Origin: Pterobdella sp. o SKG-2022
Lineage: Eukaryota > Annelida > Clitellata > Hirudinida > Piscicolidae
Assembly: GCA_964035795.1 (NCBI GenBank)
Contig: OZ038321.1
Coordinates: 9,762,294-9,826,293, forward strand
Direction: 5' to 3'
DNA length: 64,000 nucleotides
Below are positions 1-12,060 of the stretch, piece by piece. Position 1 is the first letter of the stretch. Each line of letters begins with the position of its first letter. The notes beneath the pieces are model-generated. The model did not search any database, was not told the DNA's origin, and was given only the letters and a program-made list of their open reading frames with translations. The translations under genes were made by a program, and so were the position numbers.

Positions 1-340
1 TTTTTCTTGTTGATAACTATATCACGATATCGTGATAGAGTTTGATTTCTGTTACTTGTCAATTTTCTCGCTATATTAAACATGACTTGCAGATATAAAA
101 TGAATTGTTTGTAAATAACCAAAATTCATTTAGCTGCATTCTTATTTGGTTATTTGAAGTCATGAAACATGTGCTATAAAGTGGAAGCAAGGGCATGCTC
201 CATCGAGCACTTTTTTTGCTCCAAAAATTTTTCCATGAATATACAAAATAAAGCAATAGCCCTCAGTCCCCAGCAGCTCTTGAATAGGCAGAGGGTTCTA
301 AGAATCCCTTGGCTTACTTCTTTTTTTTCTTTTTGTACTT
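1..340. other. No gene seen; left flank of LINE A
   Basis: I see no convincing coding sequence here. Around 250-320 the base composition becomes less AT-rich and runs into the first LINE, so part of this may be that element's 5' leader. The short open frames on either strand have no recognisable motif. Confidence 0.4.
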
Positions 341-3140
341 TTGGGAGGTCTTTTTCTTTTAATTAATATCGGATCATTAAATGGAAAGAGTATGGAGTTG
401 TGTGAAGGCTTGTTGAGGAGGGAGGTTGGTATTTTCTGTATCCAAGAAGTGAGGTGGAGAGGTATGGGTTCAAAATTTTTAGGTAGCTCAGGTAGAAAGT
501 TTAAATTATGGTGGTCTGGTAATGAAAATAATATAGGTGGTGTAGGAATATCAGTTAGAGAGGATTTATGTATGAATGCTGTGGAAATAAACAGGATATC
601 AGATAGGGTAATGGTAGTGGTAATTATTTTTGGTAAAAAGGTAGTAAGGATTTTTTGCGCTTATGCCCCACAATGTGGAAGATCGATGAGTAAAAAAGAG
701 AAATTTTATGAGGAGATGGCAAGAGGGTGTAAAGTGGAAAATGCAAATGAAGTTTTGATTTGTTTAGGAGACTTCAATGGACACATTGGCAAAAAGGTTG
801 ATGGGTTTGAAGGTGTTCATGGAGGTTTCGGAATAGGCAAGAGAAACTTGGAGGGTAGATTGCTGTTAGAATTTTGTGTTGAAAAGGATTTGTGTGGGTA
901 ATAGTTGGTTCAAGAAAAAGAATAGTAGGAATATAGTTTTTAATGGGGGGTGTAGTGGGACAGAGAATGACTTTGTATTGATGAAGAGAAGGCAGAGAAA
1001 GTTTCTGATGGATGTAAGAGTAATTGGAGGTGAGCTTCAGCATAAGCTTCTGAAGATAGTCTTAGACAGAAGGTGGTTTGAAAATGCCCAAAGTAGCTGT
1101 GCTAAAAAGGAATATTGCACAAAAGTGTGGAAACTTTTGAACGAAGATATCAAAACGAAATTTTCAGAAAAAATGGAGGTTTTGTATGAAAAATGTGATG
1201 AGCAAAATGCATGGTAAAAATATGTTTTCTGTTCTTAAAGCTGCTGAAGAGGTGTGTGGTACGAGTGAAACTTGGTGGTGGAACCAGGATGTGCAAAAAG
1301 CCATCTCAGAGAAAAGGAAAAGTTTTCCAAAGTGGAAGCAACTTCCATCGGCTGGAAATAAATCTTGCTATCTCTCTGACAAAAAGAAAGCCAAGAGAGC
1401 TGTTGCTGAGGCAATGAAGAATGAGGCGGTGAAAGAGATGGAGGAAATACGGAATGACAGAAATGTCGTATTCCGTAGAATGAGAATGATGAAAGAAGCA
1501 AACGATCTAGCAGGTAATAACTGCATTAAAGACGAAAATGGGAAAATTGTATTTGCCGAGGATGGTCGGAAGAGAGTGTGGAAGGAGCACATATAGGCCA
1601 TCATGAACGAGAAGAATCCATGGATGGAATGGTGAATGTAGAAGTGGTTGAAGGTCCCATCGAACCATTTGCTATGAACGAAGTGGAGAGAGCGCTAGGA
1701 ATCATGAGGAATGGCAAGGTCAGTGGTCCAACTGAAATTTTCAAGAAGCACCTAGCTGCTTCTCCACATGGTAAGCAAGTTATTTTGCAAATAGCAAATG
1801 AAATCCTCAATGGAAAGAATATGCCTCATGACTGGAGGATGAGTACAGTTGTTCCCATTTATATGAAGAAAGGTAGCGTTATGGACTGTGCGAGCTACCA
1901 AGGTGTAAAGCTTTTAGAGCATGGTATGAAAGTGGTGGAAAGGTTTCTGGGGAAGAGGTTAAGAAGGTTAGTGAAAGTTGAACGAATGCAATTTGGTTTT
2001 ATGCCTGGCAGAAGCACAGTGGACGTTATTTTTATTCTCATGAGAATGCGAAAAAGCTATAGGAAGCTTCTTATCTGTTTTGTTGAAGTGGAGGAGGCTT
2101 TTGATCGGGTGCCAAGAAAGGTGATTGAATAGGCGCTGAAAAAGAAGTTGTTCCCGGAAAGGTTGGTTCAGGCAGTAACGTTGATATACAAAAGAGCAAA
2201 AACGCGGGTTCAGTATGGAGGTGGACATTCGGAAGAATTTGATGTTGGAGTAGGTGTCCATCAAGGATCGGTTCTCTCGCCGTTTTTGTTTTCAATAGTG
2301 CTAGACGTATTGTCGAAAGACGGAAGAAAAGGTGCTTTGTATGAACTGCTTTATGCAGATAATTTGGTTTTGATGGCAGAGACTATGGAAGAACTTGAAA
2401 CACAATTCATCCGTTGGAAGGCAGCTTTCAAAGGGAAAAGATTGAAGGTTAGTTTGGGTAAAACAAAGGTCATGGAGAGTGGTGGTGGGGTTGTCAAATG
2501 GTTGTTTAAGTGAATTGGAGAGGGTGAATAATTATTGTTATTTAGGAGACAATATGAATGGTGGAAGAAAAAGGGAGCTAGCTGTTACACGAAGGATCGG
2601 GCTGGGCTGGAAGGCATTCAAAAGTGTGTCTTCTATGTTATGTGGTAAAAGACACACATAGAATATTAAAGAACAAATTTATAGGAAATGTGAGGCCTGT
2701 CATGACATATGGCTTGGAAACCTGGGTAGTAAGATCAGTTGAAGAGAGTATTTTAAAAAAAGCAGAAAAACGGATGCTTAGAATGATGTGTGGTTTGCAG
2801 CTAGTTGATGGTTAGATTGGGGTTAGATAGTACGATCGTTGAAGTGGTGAGGCAAGGGAGTTTGAGATGGCTGGGTCATGTAGTAAGGAAAAGGGATGAT
2901 GACTGTGTCAATTAAGCGTGGAGATTTGAGGTTGAAAGTAGTAGAGGAAGGGGAAAACCAAAGTTAACCTGGAAAGGGATGATGGAAAACCTTTGTCGTG
3001 GGCTTGGATTAGTTCTTGAAGATGGCTATGACAGGGTGAAATGGAGGAAGAGGGTTAGGTCATGGAAAGAAGTTAGTGACCTCTTGGAAAAGGGAAAAAG
3101 GCTGACTAAAATAAAATGATGGTGATGATGATGAATGAAT
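341..3140 (+). pseudogene. LINE A: decayed RTE-like retrotransposon, endonuclease plus reverse transcriptase
   Basis: One polyprotein is spread over several frames. Residues near 341-900 are an exonuclease-endonuclease-phosphatase (EEP) nuclease: NIGSLN start, IQEVRW, SDRVMVV, YAPQ, then LGDFNGHIG and VHGGFGIGKRN. It continues after a frameshift as NSWFKKK at about 905. The RT follows: FGFMPGRST, then VEVEEAFDRVP (motif A region), GVHQGSVLSPFLF (motif B) and YADN in place of YADD (motif C). The C-terminal part (GLETWV, LRMMCG, then GHVVRKRDD near 2870) ends at a stop at 3117-3119, followed by a short GATGATG-type tail as in RTE elements. Frameshifts, stops (about 900, 2130, 2513, 2816) and the Asp-to-Asn change in the catalytic pair make it dead. 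LINEs B and C of this window have a PHD-like finger between RT and C-terminus; here it is missing, apparently by deletion near 2500. Family placement is by motif only. Confidence 0.85.
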
Positions 3141-4111
3141 GTAAAACTATTCACTTAAATAAGAAAAAATAAATTACATTTTTCATAGTTTAATACATAG
3201 GTCCAAATTATGATGGTATTAAAACATTCTAGATATTCAAGTAAATGTGCACAAAAACAATTTTACACAGAACATATCTATTAATACACAAGCATATGGA
3301 TAGACAAAAAAATACATATGAATATATTTCAGTTTTTAATTTCAAGTATAGATACTTTGTGTATAAAATGCATGTATTGAACTTTATTCAATTAGTATAG
3401 CACATATGTAGAAATATGATACTTAAATTTGTAAATACTACACTATATATAAAAAAAATTAACTGAGACAAAAATGAAACGAGTGATTTATGGTAACGTT
3501 ATAGTTTTTTTGGTTGTAAAGATTTTGTTGATAGACAGATTTGGTGTATTAGAGAGAGTTTTGATAGTGAGATCAAGAATTTTTGAATTGGATAAGACAA
3601 AGTCAGTAGACTCAATGAAAAAAGTGGAAATCTAGAGAGCTCTTGGGAGGTTGAGTGCCATTTGACAAATGAGTTTCAGAAAGGATTTTGTTTGGTGAAG
3701 AAGGAAAAGATATGTTATGAGTGGTAGAAGGAATTGTGAGAATAGATGCAAATGATTTTGATTTAAGTTATTTAAATACACTTTTTTGCAAATAAAAAAC
3801 ATTTTTTTGTTACAAAAATTCATGAATTCAACGGAGCCCATTTAACTCGAACAACGCTAGCCAACTTTTTTATTATTATTATCATTCTTATGTATATTAT
3901 TATTATTATTCCAACAAGTTAAAATAACTCAAAACGAGATAAAATAGATAATTTTAATCTTCACCCTATATTAGTTACAGTATTATTCTCTAAATCTAGT
4001 CATATCCATTTTTTGTTTCTACCAAATTAAAGGATTTTTTTGATAAATAATTCATAAATTAACATAAGAGTTATTAATAATTTAATTACGAGACCCAAAT
4101 ACATTTTAAAA
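3141..4111. other. AT-rich non-coding stretch
   Basis: No gene or motif was recognised. It holds poly-A/T tracts and a small interrupted ATT repeat (about 3868-3912). The 69-codon minus-strand frame at 3632-3841 has no recognisable features. Confidence 0.5.
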
Positions 4112-4113
4112 TA

Positions 4114-4977
4114 TAGAGTTTTTTGATCCCTTTTTAAATCTTTGCAATCATTTTTTAAATCTTTGAAATCACTTTTTAAGTTTTTTCAACAAATAGAAAA
4201 AAAATATTCAAAAAAAAACTCGGAAGATAATTTATAAAGTCTCAAATATATTTCAAAAAAATTTTAATATAAACAACTTTTGTTAGTTGTCTCTAAAATT
4301 TTTGGCATATTTTTCTCTCTTCTCTTTTGTATTTCCACAGTTCCTTTTCTGAGAAACCATTGTCAGTTTCTTCAAAGTATAGTGGTACTTCAGGAGTGCC
4401 CGGTCGATCCTGTTGAGAAAAACTTCAATCATATGTTCATTTTAAAGTTTTTGTACAGTCTGTATCAACGTTCTGCAAAAGTGCTTTCGAGCTTTCGTAG
4501 TTTTACCGGTTTTTAAAAAACTTTTTATAATGGCGTTAACAGCATGGAACTAATTTCTTTTAAAGAATTGCCATCGAGCAAGTTATTCTCTTCCTATCAT
4601 CATCAGAAACTTTGTGGTTCAATCTCAAGCATGACAAAACTTCAAACTTTAAGCACACAGTATCTACAACTACTAGCTTGAAAAGCAAAACAGAATGAAA
4701 ACGCGAATTAGATATATATAATATATATTCAAAAAATATATAAAATATGAAAATTCCAATTTATTTGCTGCATATGGAAAGTATATTTTTTCTAATTAAA
4801 TAAAAAATTTGAAAAAAAATTTTTATTCAAATTTTTGAATTATTTTTGAATTTTGAAAAATGTTTATTGAGTTTTTTTATTAAAAATTTTTTTATAGTTT
4901 AGTTACAATTTTTAAAAAGTGATTGCAAACATTTGAAAAGTGATTGCAAAGATTTAAAAAGTGATCGGAAAACCCTA
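4114..4977. mobile_element. 864-bp terminal-inverted-repeat element flanked by TA
   Basis: The ends are imperfect inverted copies over about 65-70 bp. The left end (4114-4185) reads TAGAGTTTTTTGATC, then two rounds of TTTTTAAATCTTTGCAATCA. The right end (4905-4977), reverse-complemented, reads TAGGGTTTTCCGATC, then two matching rounds. Each end is followed outward by TA (4112-4113 and 4978-4979), as expected for a Tc1/mariner-type TA target duplication. The subterminal 21-22 bp tandem motifs are unusual. The interior holds no transposase I can recognise; a 78-codon frame at 4280-4516 has no known motif. It is most likely a non-autonomous element; the superfamily is an inference. Confidence 0.65.
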
Positions 4978-5108
4978 TAATACGTTTCCATTTGCCAATC
5001 ATCGAAAAAAATGCAAACCAGGTGTTAAGTCTTAACCCAAAATATTCTAACATATTAACTACCACTCCTACTACTACTACTACTAATAATAAAAATAACA
5101 ATAATAAT

Positions 5109-5357
5109 AACATCAATTGAGGATTCATACATTTATTCAAAATAAAAGCTTCAACTTTCGATAAGTATAGCCTTATCATTAAACGTTAGCATGAAGTCAC
5201 TATTGTTAATGGGGTTATGTAGTGATGATTTAGATATTTTAGCGTATTATGTAATAACTATGTAAGAAATATTAACTATAAGTATTAACTATAAATTAAC
5301 TTCAAAGCAATTCTATTGCTTCATTTTAAATAAATGTATGAATCCTCAATTGATGTT
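5109..5357. repeat. Foldback: 29-bp perfect inverted repeat with 191-bp loop
   Basis: 5109-5137 is the exact reverse complement of 5329-5357 (outer part AACATCAATTGAGGATTC). The similarity continues weakly inward (GAAGC/GCTTC plus a T-rich run). Left of it sits a small CTA/AAT repeat (5066-5108). No open frame is enclosed. This could be a MITE or a local inverted duplication. Confidence 0.7.
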
Positions 5358-6270
5358 TTTAAGCTTTAATTGCTTACAAAGCATACATAAGAGGTTTCTG
5401 AAAAGTTAAATAATAATAATAATAATAATAGTCTTATTTCACTACATTGTATAAAATTATAATATGGTTTCACTCTTATGATGTTGAATCAATTAAAACT
5501 TAGCAAATATTGGCTGTGTTTTTGCGGGCCACAAATGATCTATTTGATATTGGACATTTTTATTTAATCTTGCATTACTTCCCGAACGTCTATTAAGTGT
5601 AACATTTTCAAAATAAGATAGCATTGTTTGTATCAGTCGAATCTTTTTGAAAATTTGAACATATATTTTTCAAATATTACTCATACTAATTGAAAAGTTT
5701 CAATCATATGGTATAAAATTTCATTTTACAGTGCACATTTGAAATCAACTACTATATAAAAAGCTTTTTCTCGCATTAAATTCAAATTTAAAAAATCTTT
5801 TAATGTCAAAAAGTTTTGTTTTTCAATTATAATTATTGTTTTAACTCAGTGATATTTTTTTTAAAATATAAATAATACAATCTATTTATCTAATGAAGTA
5901 TATTTTTTTAATAAACCATGATGAAAATTTTATGTAAAGTCATTCATTGAATTTTAAAAAATTCGAAATTTTATTCATAATGGAATAGGGTTCACAATTT
6001 TTTAAAGTCATTTTTACAATTAAATCTTTAGTAATTGAATGTTCATTTTCCGTGGGCATTGAAGAAAGTTCAGCCAATTTTGGTTAGACAATAATGATAA
6101 CCAAAATAATATGATAATATAAAAGATAAATAAAAAATGTATGAAAATGAATAAAATAATATAAATAAAATAAAGTATAAATGAAATAAATTTCAATAAA
6201 ATATAATATAAATAAAATGAATATGAATGAAATAATATAATCATAATAAATATAAATATAATTATATATA
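5358..6270. other. AT-rich non-coding stretch
   Basis: No gene was recognised. There is a short (TAA)n at about 5410-5430 and an A-rich, ATAAAT-rich region at 6100-6260 with very low GC, directly before the next RT fragment. Confidence 0.5.
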
Positions 6271-6283
6271 TAAACTTACCAAC

Positions 6284-7223
6284 TTGTCTTTTTCACAAGC
6301 AATATTCCCCGCCTCTTTTAAAACAGCACAAGTTTTCCCTTTGCTTAAGAAAGGCAATTTGGACTTTACCATTCCTTCGAACTACCGCCCTATTTCTAAC
6401 TTGAGCACCATTTCAAAAATTATCGAAAGACTCGTTCACTCCAGAATAACTTCTCACGTTTCATCATCTCCTAATTTTAATCCTTTACAATCAGCATATC
6501 GTAAGCACCACTCAACAGAAACCACACTCTTACGCATCACTGACAGTCTTCGCAACGTCTGCGCTACTGGACATGCAGCCGTTTTGGTTTCGCTAGACCT
6601 TTCTGCTGCTTTTGACACTCGATCACAATATCTTAATTGATATTTTGAATAGACACTTCAATATTTCTGACCTCGCTCTTTCTTGGTTTGGCTTTTACCT
6701 TTCTCAACGTTCTCAGTTCGTTAAAATGGACAATTTCTCTTTTTCTCTTACATCACTCAACTCAGGCGTGCCGCAGGGCTCCGTTCTGGGACCAATCCTC
6801 TTCTCTCTTTATACATCACCCATGCGTAGCATTATTGTACAGCACGACTTGCTTTTTCACCAGTTCGCTGATGACATCACTCTTTTCACCGGAGTCTCTC
6901 ACACAAATCCTAGCCCCACTCTTCTTAAATTATCCAGTTGTTTTTCCGCTCTAAACTCCTGGTTTTCCCAAAGCCAACTGAAACTAAACCCTACTAAAAG
7001 TGAGATGATGTTTGTCGGCAGCTCTCGTCTTTTAGCAAAATACAATCTCCCTTCTGTGGTAACTCTCAACGGCACCTCATTTCCTATACAAGCTCAAAAT
7101 CTTAGGTGTCACCTTAGATTCAAATTTGAGCTTTGCTCACTTTATTTCTCAAATAGTCCAATTTTCCAATTTCCATATCTTTTCATTTTTGTCCGATTTG
7201 GGAAATCGCATACCTTAGACTAA
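6284..7223 (+). pseudogene. CR1/L2-type LINE reverse transcriptase fragment
   Basis: This is a fragment of a non-LTR RT lacking its endonuclease. In order: FKTAQVFPLLKKG, then SNYRPISNLSTISKIIERLV; HHSTETTLLRITDSL; SLDLSAAFDT (motif A). A one-base frameshift near 6620-6630 moves the reading into the second frame: LDHNILIDILNRHF, SGVPQGSVLGPILFSLYTSP (motif B), QFADDITLF (motif C, intact catalytic pair) and LNPTKSEMMFVG (thumb). Similarity is lost after about 7130, so the C-terminus is truncated. Codon composition is less AT-rich than the flanks. A second copy of the same family lies at 23590-24165. Confidence 0.88.
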
Positions 7224-7535
7224 AGATGAGCCCAAAGAATCTAAATGGCTGTTTGAAAGTTTGTCATTGGCCATTTTTCGTGGTAACGCTCAGGCAATTT
7301 GCTGTGCGGTAGATAATTTATAATAATGAAAATAATATTTTATTTGTGACAATAATGAATGTTTAAATGCATTTTTTTAATAACTTAATTAGTTTAAAAT
7401 ATTTTGCATTATCTTAGAATTTTAAGAATTTTCTTGAAAAAACTTATTTCCTCAAAAAAAAGTCTTGAGCGATGATTTGAATGTTTGACGAAAAAGTATT
7501 ATGATTTCATTAGGGAGATTTCATTAGGTTCCATA
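7224..7535. other. Short AT-rich gap between RT fragments
   Basis: No motif was recognised between the plus-strand RT fragment and the minus-strand one. Confidence 0.4.
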
Positions 7536-7539
7536 TTGA

Positions 7540-8640
7540 TGGTGCTGCATGGCTGAATGATTTACTGATGTACTTGGTTCTGCCAACTGGTTGGTGAAGT
7601 GGTGAGTTTCTCGATCTCAACGAGAAAAGAAAATTTCTATTTTTTTGTTAGTATTAAGAGATATCCAGGGCTTATAGAGTGATGACAGTTTTAGGTGAGA
7701 GTAGCTATCTTCAAAAAAAGCCTTTTAGGTATAGAAAGCCAATAAAGCTTGTCTAGACATTGGGATGATGGGCTAAAGCTTTCACAGTTGAGAACAATGC
7801 GTGTGACATGGTTTAGAAGTTTTTTTAATTTTCTAATGAGTGTAGATAGAAGAGAGTAGAAAAGAAAGTTGCAGTAGTCTAGTCTAGAGATGATGAGGGC
7901 AAAAGCGAGATTGTTAGCTGTTTGGAAAATGAGACATTTACGAATGTGTTTGATAGCTTTGATATGTATGTTACATTGTTTGCCTGCCGGAGAGATGTGT
8001 GGTCAAAGTAGAGAGTATTGTCGATCATGGCGCCGAGTAATTTTATTTCAGAAGAAATATTTATACTCTGATCAGCAATTTTAACTATTTTTGGTAGGGT
8101 CTTATCCACGTTTTAGTAATGACAAACATTGCATTTTTTTTTTGTCATTGTTGAGTTTGCGAAGGTTTTGTGAGAGCCAGATATGTACAGAGAAGACGCA
8201 TTTAGATATTTCTTCAACGGTTGGTTGAGGGTTGTCGTAGTAAAATTCGGATGTAAGAATGATGTCATCTGCATATTGATGAAAAGTGATGTGATATTTT
8301 TGAAAAATTTTGGCTAAAGGGGAAGTGTAAAGGACGAAAAGTAGAGGACCAAGGACAGACCCTTGTGCAACGCCAGCTGATAAAGGAAGAATGGGTAAAG
8401 AAGTTTTACCTAATTTTGTAAATTGAAAACGATTTGTGAGGTATGAAGTTAGCCAAATAAGACCTGAGTCTAAAACTTTGAAATCATTTTTCAAGCGAGA
8501 GATAAGTATTTGATGATCAACCGTGTCAAAAGCCGCAGACAGACCTACTGAAAACAGCAAACTGTTATCTTGAGGTAATCTGAGTGTGTCTGTTACGTGA
8601 AAAGCGCGTTTTCGCACGAATGATGCTTAATTGTAGGCAG
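7540..8640 (-). pseudogene. CR1/L2-type LINE reverse transcriptase, C-terminal two thirds
   Basis: Read on the minus strand from 8640: FHVTDTLRL, VGLSAAFDTVDHQILISRL (motif A), AGVAQGSVLGPLLFVLYTSP (motif B), HQYADDIILTS (motif C, intact) and SQNLRKLNNDKKKM (thumb). A frame change near 8105 leads into INISSEIKLLGAMIDNTL. Further frame changes lead to SRLDYCNFLFYSL near 7880 and a tail to about 7540. The order matches the CR1/L2 C-terminus (KYLGV, SRLDYCNSLL, LQRVQN). Several breaks rule out function. It is a different family from the 6284-7223 copy (QYADD against QFADD, divergent linkers). Confidence 0.85.
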
Positions 8641-8899
8641 ATAAAAATTTTTTGAAAAATGGTAAAGCGAAGAAATGAGTGGAGAGTCGGAATGAGGTAA
8701 TTTATTTCATAATTTTAATTTAGGTCTATCGAAACTTCATTTAATTTTCAAAGGATTTCAGAAAATATATACTTTTTTAACAGTTTATTCCAATTCTCCA
8801 ACATTCAGCAGTACCACAATACATTATATTTCTTTCCTTTTATTTCTTTTTTGAAATCATCTGTGATTTCGAAACTTTTTTAGTTGTGATTTTTTTCAC

Positions 8900-9860
8900 T
8901 TTTCATTTTTATGGTTAAAACAAGTTCTTATATTATAAGATTTCATGGACTTCTTCCGAAGTTGGAATTGAAGCAGATAGAGAGAAGAGTGTTGATTAGT
9001 AATATTAAGCTGAAAAGAGAAAATTTAGATAAAAAAAATGTGATAAAGTTAATCAAAATGATGATCAACAATTTGATGAACTTGTTACTTGTGCTGAGCA
9101 TGATGATGATAATGTAGAGTTTACTACTGAACAAGAGACATTTTTGAAAATATTAAACATACATATAATCAGATTTTAGTTGAAAGTAAATGTACTTTAA
9201 AAAACATGAAATATATTAAAATAAAAAGTTAAAAAAGAAGGCCGATAAAACAAATGGAATAATAAATTCAATACCAATGAATACATGGGAAGAAACAATT
9301 ATTTTAATATTTGCGGGGCTAAAATGAGGACTGATGATTTAGGGGTACCAAAAAAAAGTTATAATAGTGATAAAGATCTAGGAAAAATTAGATTATAAAA
9401 TAAAGTAAAAGATTGCCGTAAAGATTTATCAAAATTAGAAGAAAATAAAAGAAGTAAATATATAGTTCCTGGTTATTCAAAATAAAAGTATAAATTTGAT
9501 AAAAAGTGTAAAAAACCAGGTAAAAGAGGAACTCAAGCAAAACATTATAGTATTAACAGCAAAAATAAAAAGATATACTGAAAGAATGAAACAATATTAC
9601 CAAAATGAATTATTCCAAATTAACCAAAAGAGATAAATGAAAAAAAAGAATAAAAGTTATTCCAGAAAAAGAAAGTATAAATGAATTTTTGAAAAACTTA
9701 TGGAGAGATTTGGTGAATCACAATGAGAAAGCAAGTTGGTTCAAGGATGTGAAACAACAATGTAAAGAAATATTCCAACAACAAAAAATCAGTATCACAA
9801 CAGAAATGATAAAAACTGCTTGTAGAAATTTATTGGCGTAAATATATCTTTTGAAACAAT
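8900..9860 (+). pseudogene. Dong/R4-like LINE relic, region upstream of the RT
   Basis: No long frame survives, but the translation in shifting frames fits the segment before the RT in Dong/R4/NeSL-type elements. Landmarks are VKDCRKDLSKLEEN (about 9407-9450), RYTERMKQYYQNELFQ (about 9573-9620), then NEFLKNLWRDLVNHNEKASW (about 9680-9740) and ISITTEMIKTACRNL (about 9790-9835). The last two correspond to the conserved '..W..NHN..A.W..' and 'T.EM...' steps before the polymerase fold. Many stops occur. A minus-strand C-terminal piece of the same kind lies at 11590-12040. Assignment rests on my memory of the family pattern. Confidence 0.5.
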
Positions 9861-10824
9861 ACAAAAATCAGCACTACTTGGTAGTGGGTTTATTTTGAGA
9901 AAAGTGCTGAAAAAAAGCCAGGCAAATAAGATTTTGGTCACTCTAGGATTTTAAAAAAAGCTCGGTATCAAATTCATAACCGGCTTAACCATGAGAAAGC
10001 ACATAACAATACTAATAATGCGTTGAGTAATTTTCTTCTGTTTTAAGATTTAATCTGTTAATTTAAAAAAGCTTTTCAAAAAATAGGTTTGAAAGCTTAA
10101 AAAACAGTTTTATTGCATCGAAATTCAACAAGACTTTCATCAAAATCAGTGACTTCAAGAAGGTTTCTCGAAAAGTCAAAAAACTCGAAAATATAGTATA
10201 AAGGTTGAAATAATGAAAATTGTTTATATATGGAGAGAAAATAGAATTTTATAAATTTTTTATGACAAAAATTTAAAATAAAATTTTTAATCTTTTCTTA
10301 TTGTATTACTAACGTGGTCAAACTTTTTGGTTGGTGTATAACTGTAGGTAAAAGAAAAAAAGATATACTCTGAAAGTTATGAATGGAAAATTTCATTATG
10401 GAACGTGGTTCATAATGGCCATTCCCGATGATCCTCAAGCTACACGATCGATAAATCAGAAAATATCTTCCTATGTTTGAAAGTAATTTTTTATTTCAAT
10501 TTGAATTAACTTAATTTCAAAACTAATGATAGTTTGGCAATAACTCTCGTTTTGAATAAAATACAAATTGTAATTTATTGAAAATATAGACGAAATATAA
10601 ATTATTCAAAAATTTCCATGAAAGCTTGAGAAGGTTAAAGTTGTTTCTGCTGAATACTCAGTAAATTAATAGCACCTCTGAGGGTGCATTTTGTGACGAT
10701 GAGTTGAAAATTTAAATATTTAAAACAATTTTAGCGTTTTCAAAAGTTCAAAAATTTAGAATCAAAATTTATTTTTCAAGCTGAGTATAAGGGACAGAAT
10801 TCTATCTTAAAAATCAAGTTATAT

Positions 10825-10830
<6 letters not shown>
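9861..10830. other. AT-rich non-coding stretch
   Basis: No gene was recognised. The first 150 bases may still be RT relic. The rest is AT-rich with no motif. Confidence 0.45.

Positions 10831-10831
<1 letters not shown>

Positions 10832-10879
<48 letters not shown>
10832..10879. repeat. (AT)n microsatellite
   Basis: About 48 bases of uninterrupted AT dinucleotide, flanked by shorter TATATA runs. Confidence 0.97.
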
Positions 10880-10886
<7 letters not shown>

Positions 10887-10984
10887 AACTCGAAAAACGA
10901 TTCAAAGTTTGTTTGAAAAAAACCTTCAAAAAATGTTTCAAACAATCTTTGAAAACCTTCAAAAAATGTGGCATAAGCTCCGAA

Positions 10985-11483
10985 TCATGGGAAATATAAG
11001 CGCAAAACAACTTGGAGGGAAGTAAGTTTTGAAGCAACCGGTCGTTTTGAGGAAGGCAGACGGGGAAACGCTAGGCTTAAATGCGATCTCCGGAAAGGAA
11101 ACATCACTGAGCATGTAACAAAACTAAAGTGCAGTCCATGTTTAAGCAGGGTGGGTTTTATGAGTCATTTGAGGTTCCATCGACGTCGTGTTTTTTCGGC
11201 CAAGCATGAGAAGGTCAGCTCAGGGTACACTACTCGTCAGAATTCTATTTGCCCAATGCCATATAGCAATATTTGTAACTTTTGTGGCAAACTCTGCAAA
11301 AGTGTAGGTGGCATGAAAAAGCATGAAAAATTTTATATTTCTTATACCCTCACTCATCCATCCATCTTGAACTCTGAATCTTTTCTTATATGTAGTAATT
11401 GTGGGAAGCTGTGCAAGTCCTTTGGGAGTTTGAAAAGCCACCTACGAGCCAGAAACTGTTTGCAAAGCAATGGCAAAACTTAA
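10985..11483 (+). pseudogene. Zinc-finger C-terminal tail of a LINE-type protein
   Basis: The frame running through 11040-11483 encodes three Cys/His units. The first is KCSPC followed by SHLRFH. The second is ICNFCGKLCKSVGGMKKHEK. The third is CSNCGKLCKSFGSLKSHLRA. Upstream in the same frame is a degraded 'W R.. F E.. R R' stretch (FEEGRRGNARLKCDLRK). LINE ORF2 C-termini in several invertebrates end in just this order: a tryptophan/arginine linker, then fingers with the spelling CGKxCKSxxGLxxH. No RT core is attached, so this is an isolated 3' fragment. A stand-alone zinc-finger host exon is less likely, since there is no start or splice context. Confidence 0.5.
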
Positions 11484-11589
11484 AGACGAGTTGCTGCTAC
11501 CATATATATATATATTTTTTTTCGCATCTTTCATCAATTTCATCAGCAGTAAATTTGAAGTTCAATTTCTTCTTTAATCCTTCATCCCA

Positions 11590-12045
11590 ATCTCTGGTGA
11601 GTTCATCATGAATTCACCAAACAACCTTTCTCTCTTAAAACTGAATCAAATATACTCTTTAGACCTCTCTCACCCAGACTTCGATTCACATATAGTGGGT
11701 CTGCATCGGATCTTGGGTGGAACGCTTTACACATGGTTAGCTGCTTTCTAGTAATGCGGTCTATAATTTAAATTTATCTTTTAGTTTATTTGAGACATCT
11801 TTTGTAAACTTGAGGTTTTACTGGTAAAATTCATCTTTTGTCTAATTCAAACTTCCAACAGAGTAGGTCGTAATGGGTAGAGCATATGTATTGATGGCCT
11901 TTATTAAATTTCTAGAATTTAACAGGCTTTTCAGCAACTTGAGTAACCAGCGTTTGTACTCTTGAGACACTGGTCAGCTGCTACGATATTTCGTCTTGCA
12001 TTCTCTCATTCCAAATCCTGACCATTCTTTTCCTATACCCTTTCA
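11590..12045 (-). pseudogene. Dong/R4-like reverse transcriptase C-terminal relic
   Basis: Minus-strand reading from about 12000 gives YKRWLLKLLKSLLNSRNLIK, then AINTYALPITTYSVGSLN. After frame breaks near 11780-11850 follow RITRKQLTMCKAFHPRSDAD, then PLYVNRSLGERGLKSIFDSV (11640-11755). This is the thumb/connection region of R4/Dong/NeSL-class RTs ('LNxxNKIxAINTYAxPVxxYSxG', 'LDRxTRKxLTMxxxxHPxxDxxRLYVxRxxGGRGL'). Internal stops show it is dead. It may belong with the plus-strand relic at 8900-9860, which would mean an inversion or two insertions. Confidence 0.7.
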
Positions 12046-12060
12046 TCTTGGGGTCCCTTT

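Noticed and set aside
4280..4516. 78-codon frame as transposase of the 864-bp TIR element
   Set aside because: Too short, no DDE/D or helix-turn-helix pattern visible.
5066..5108. Significant CTA/AAT repeat
   Set aside because: Only a few units; included only as context of the foldback.
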